Origin: an uncultured Ruminococcus sp.
GTDB taxonomy: Bacteria > Bacillota > Clostridia > Oscillospirales > CAG-272
Assembly (NCBI GenBank): GCA_902762505.1
Contig: CACWOQ010000017.1
Location: 1-37,609 of the forward strand
DNA length: 37,609 nucleotides
Reading direction: 5' to 3'
A model generated the notes under the pieces. The model saw nothing but the letters and a program-made list of their open reading frames with translations, was not told the origin of the DNA and did not search any database. Below are positions 35,143 to 37,609 of this stretch, piece after piece. The position numbers were made by a program, and so were the translations under genes. The stretch's first letter is position 1; every line of letters begins with the position of its first letter.

Positions 35143-36503
35143 AAAAGCTGCGTGTGATACCGTTACTGCTCGCCGCGCTTCTCTGCTCCTGCTCGACCGT
35201 ACCGGCGGACGCGCGGACCGCGGCGCCGGAAACGGTGCCCGTGTCCTCGCCGGAAACGGAGACGGCCGCCACAACGGAAACCGAACCCGTCACCGAAACG
35301 GAACCGGAAACCGGGCAGCAGCAGCCTCATGAGGAGAAAAAATACGTGAATTATCCCGATATGAAAGCGCTCTGGATATCTCAGTTCGATATGTCGGGCG
35401 TATACGTCAGCGGCGGAAAACAGCGTCCGAAGGACGAATTTACAAAATTACTCGGCATAATACTTGACAATACGGCGGCAAACCATTATAATACGGTCAT
35501 ATACCAGGTAAGACCCTACGCCGACAGCATGTACCCGTCCGATATCTGTCCGCCGTGCTCCATGGCTTCCGGCAGCTACGCGAACGAGCTTGAATACGAT
35601 CCGTTCGCGATCCTTGTGGAAGAAGCGCACAGCCGCGGCTTATCCGTGCAGGCGTGGATCAACCCGATGCGCGCGATGCTCGTACGCGAGCTCAGACAGG
35701 TCTCCGACCGGTACGTCATCCGGCAATGGTTCAACGACCGGGATCTTCGCGACAGATACCTGCCTGTCGTGTCCGACAGGGTGTATCTCAACATAGGCGA
35801 GTCCGAGGTCCGCGATCTGATAATCCGCGGCGCGGCGGAGCTGCTTGAAAAATACGACGTGGACGGGCTCCACATGGACGATTATTTCTACCCGACGACG
35901 GATCCGTCCTTCGATCAGCTCACCTACGACGAATTCAGGAAAAACGGCGGCAAAGGCGATCTGTCAAGATTCCGCAAAACGGTTCTGTCGGAGCTCGTGC
36001 ACGGTCTGTACGAGACCGTAAAGGCTTCGGGCGAGGGCAGGATCTTCGGCATCAGCCCCGCCGGCAACATGCAGACCGTCATCAACAGCCACTACGCCGA
36101 CGTGAAGACGTGGTGCAGCGACGACGGATATCTCGACTACATATGCCCGCAGGTCTACTTCGGCTTCGAGCACGCGTCGGTCCCGTTTGACAAGACCTGC
36201 GAAAAATGGCAGGATATAATCAAAAACGACAGCGTGAGTCTTATCGTCGGCATGTCGCTCGGCAAAGCGAAATCCGGCGTCGACAACTACGCCGGATCCG
36301 GCAAAAACGAGTGGTCGGAGCACAAGGATATACTTCTCCGCTCGCTGAAGTACACCGAAAACCTGCCGAAATGCGCGGGCGTCGCGTATTTCTGCTACCA
36401 GTATTTCTACGATCCCGTATCCGGCGCGGAGGAGCGCTCCACAAAGCGCGAGCGCGACAACTTCGTCCCGTATCTTGAAACGATTTCATGGCATAAAGCC
36501 TGA
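35139..36503 (+). CDS. GHL10-type (DUF187) glycoside hydrolase lipoprotein
   Basis: 454 residues. Signal peptide with lipobox LCSC (Cys18), an acidic Thr/Glu/Pro linker (about 25-65), then a TIM-barrel GHL10 domain. The domain shows MKALWISQFDMSGV, VIYQVRPYADSMYPS, VQAWINPMR and YDVDGLHMDDYFYP, all typical of the family represented by YngK. Such proteins are predicted to act on cell-wall or surface glycans. It is translationally coupled to the phosphodiester glycosidase, which supports a shared substrate; this is inference. It should sit on the outer face of the membrane. Confidence 0.9.
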   Translation: MKKLRVIPLLLAALLCSCSTVPADARTAAPETVPVSSPETETAATTETEPVTETEPETGQQQPHEEKKYVNYPDMKALWISQFDMSGVYVSGGKQRPKDEFTKLLGIILDNTAANHYNTVIYQVRPYADSMYPSDICPPCSMASGSYANELEYDPFAILVEEAHSRGLSVQAWINPMRAMLVRELRQVSDRYVIRQWFNDRDLRDRYLPVVSDRVYLNIGESEVRDLIIRGAAELLEKYDVDGLHMDDYFYPTTDPSFDQLTYDEFRKNGGKGDLSRFRKTVLSELVHGLYETVKASGEGRIFGISPAGNMQTVINSHYADVKTWCSDDGYLDYICPQVYFGFEHASVPFDKTCEKWQDIIKNDSVSLIVGMSLGKAKSGVDNYAGSGKNEWSEHKDILLRSLKYTENLPKCAGVAYFCYQYFYDPVSGAEERSTKRERDNFVPYLETISWHKA

Positions 36504-36523
36504 ACATAAGAAAGGAAGAAAAT

Positions 36524-37609
36524 ATGAAAACTCTTGTCAGGGCTATAAGCCTTATTCTCGTCGCGGTCATGATGACTGCGGTATTCGCGTCCTGCGCGAA
36601 CGATACCCCGGCGACGACCGACAACGACACGACGACCGTCGCCGACGCTGCGTCTTCCGACACAGTCACGGAAGAAGTAACGACCGAAGCGGCGACGGAC
36701 GAGCAGACCGAGCCGGACGGCACGACCGAAGAGGTGACGACCGAAGAGGCTGAGGAACCCAATCCCGATATCACAGACCTCGTTGTAAGAGAGCAGTCAA
36801 AGACCGTTGAGATAAGCACGCGTGAGCAGCTTTTCGCTTTCGCACGTCATATGATCGACGAAGATGAAAACTATGACTTCTCCGACTACACGATCCTTCT
36901 CACGGACGATATCAACCTCGATCCCTCGCTTGAAGGCGGCAAAAACTGGGTCCCGATGATCGCTTCGTACAACCTCACGGACGCTACGTTTGACGGACAG
37001 GGCCACACCATCAACGGTATCACGATCGAGCCCGAGGATCTTGAAGTCGTCGGCAGCAACGGAAACGTATACGGCACGGGCTTCTTCGCGATCGTAAACG
37101 TACCTTTCACGATCAAGAACGTCAACTTCACAAACGCTCAGATGACCGCTTCGAGCACGAAGCACTGCGGCGGCGTGGTAGGCTCCGTTGAAACCAACAG
37201 CTCATTCCTCGAGCTCGCCAACGTCACCGTTTCGGGCCTCGTTCTCAACGGCGGTATAGGCGTTGAAGGCGACATATCCACCATAAGCATCCGCATAGGC
37301 GGTCTTGTCGGCGCCAACATCGAGGGCGGTCAGGTAGACATCCACGACTGCACGGTCGACAACACCCAGCTCTACGGCTTCCACAACATCTCCGGCATCA
37401 TAGGCTGCTCGAACGAAGGCACCTATACGATCGAGAACAACACCGTAAAGAACACTCAGTTCAACTATTCCGCGTCCTACGCAAATAACGAAAACTACAA
37501 GAACCCCGTTTATTCGAGATATTTCGCCGACCCCTTCTACTGCGAAAACAACTACTGGGGCGAATATCACACCGATTATGACCTCGAACAGGGCAACAAG
37601 TACGAAAAC
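36524..37609 (+). CDS. Beta-helix-like surface lipoprotein, 3' end outside the window
   Basis: An open frame begins at ATG 36524 (AAAGGAAG upstream) and continues without a stop to the right edge, 362 codons. A signal peptide with lipobox FASC (Cys24) is followed by an acidic Thr-rich stalk (about 28-82). A short region ISTREQLFAFARHMI then resembles the start of pectate-lyase-fold/GLUG-type surface proteins. Beyond it repeats of small turns and strands (DGQGHTINGI, GGVVGSV, GGLVGANI, SGIIGC) fit a right-handed beta helix. It lies 20 bases after the GHL10 gene and shares the stalk style. It may bind or cleave a polysaccharide. The C-terminal part is not visible. Confidence 0.85.
   Translation, partial: MKTLVRAISLILVAVMMTAVFASCANDTPATTDNDTTTVADAASSDTVTEEVTTEAATDEQTEPDGTTEEVTTEEAEEPNPDITDLVVREQSKTVEISTREQLFAFARHMIDEDENYDFSDYTILLTDDINLDPSLEGGKNWVPMIASYNLTDATFDGQGHTINGITIEPEDLEVVGSNGNVYGTGFFAIVNVPFTIKNVNFTNAQMTASSTKHCGGVVGSVETNSSFLELANVTVSGLVLNGGIGVEGDISTISIRIGGLVGANIEGGQVDIHDCTVDNTQLYGFHNISGIIGCSNEGTYTIENNTVKNTQFNYSASYANNENYKNPVYSRYFADPFYCENNYWGEYHTDYDLEQGNKYEN

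Overview
The window looks like a chromosomal segment of an anaerobic, rod-shaped, Gram-positive bacterium of the Clostridia (Bacillota), probably an uncultured gut-type lineage. The reasons are a moderately GC-rich genome with strong Shine-Dalgarno sites, consensus sigma-A promoters, a flavodiiron protein, an NfnAB-type electron-bifurcating transhydrogenase, an MreBCD/PBP2 cluster, and several lipoproteins with Thr/Glu/Pro-rich stalks. The placement is inference from gene content; no rRNA or tRNA gene is visible. I saw no insertion sequence, prophage or CRISPR array.

Layout. (1) 1-2224: a GC-rich, hairpin-rich stretch without a convincing gene, then a minus-strand flavodiiron/flavin reductase/rubredoxin fusion. 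Its 5' leader contains what looks like the 3' end of a dead thioredoxin gene. (2) 2388-5266: a plus-strand operon of a Wzz-type chain-length regulator, a BY-kinase with a Tyr-rich tail, and an MFS transporter, closed by a bidirectional terminator shared with the convergent trmL. (3) 5918-13695: a tightly coupled plus-strand operon of secA, a six-TM membrane protein, truB and mfd. (4) 13696-16400: an intergenic-rich patch with two copies of an ~85-nt hairpin repeat, each at a convergent gene junction. It holds an SGNH hydrolase, an AT-rich pair of DUF4230-like proteins, and an unlisted 49-codon membrane peptide.

(5) 31290 down to 16444: some 15 kb of minus-strand genes with very small gaps: U32 protein, dut, maf, mreB-like, mreC, mreD, PBP2, nfnA, nfnB, an alpha/beta hydrolase, thpR, an anion permease, a low-molecular-weight protein tyrosine phosphatase, and a mannose-6-phosphate isomerase/ROK kinase fusion. 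Cell elongation, nucleotide hygiene and redox balance are thus strung together. (6) 31291-31471: a divergent control region with a near-consensus promoter and an 11-bp inverted repeat centred on its -10 box. (7) 31472-37609: a YdcF/SanA-like protein, a YegP-type tandem DUF1508 protein under a perfect consensus promoter, then a secreted/surface cluster. That cluster holds a phosphodiester glycosidase with a C-terminal anchor, a GHL10-type lipoprotein, and a beta-helix-like lipoprotein that runs off the right edge.

Most promising for follow-up: the isomerase/ROK kinase fusion coupled to a tyrosine phosphatase, the MreB-like protein with an altered nucleotide pocket, the tandem DUF4230 pair beside the hairpin repeats, the 49-residue peptide, and the surface cluster.
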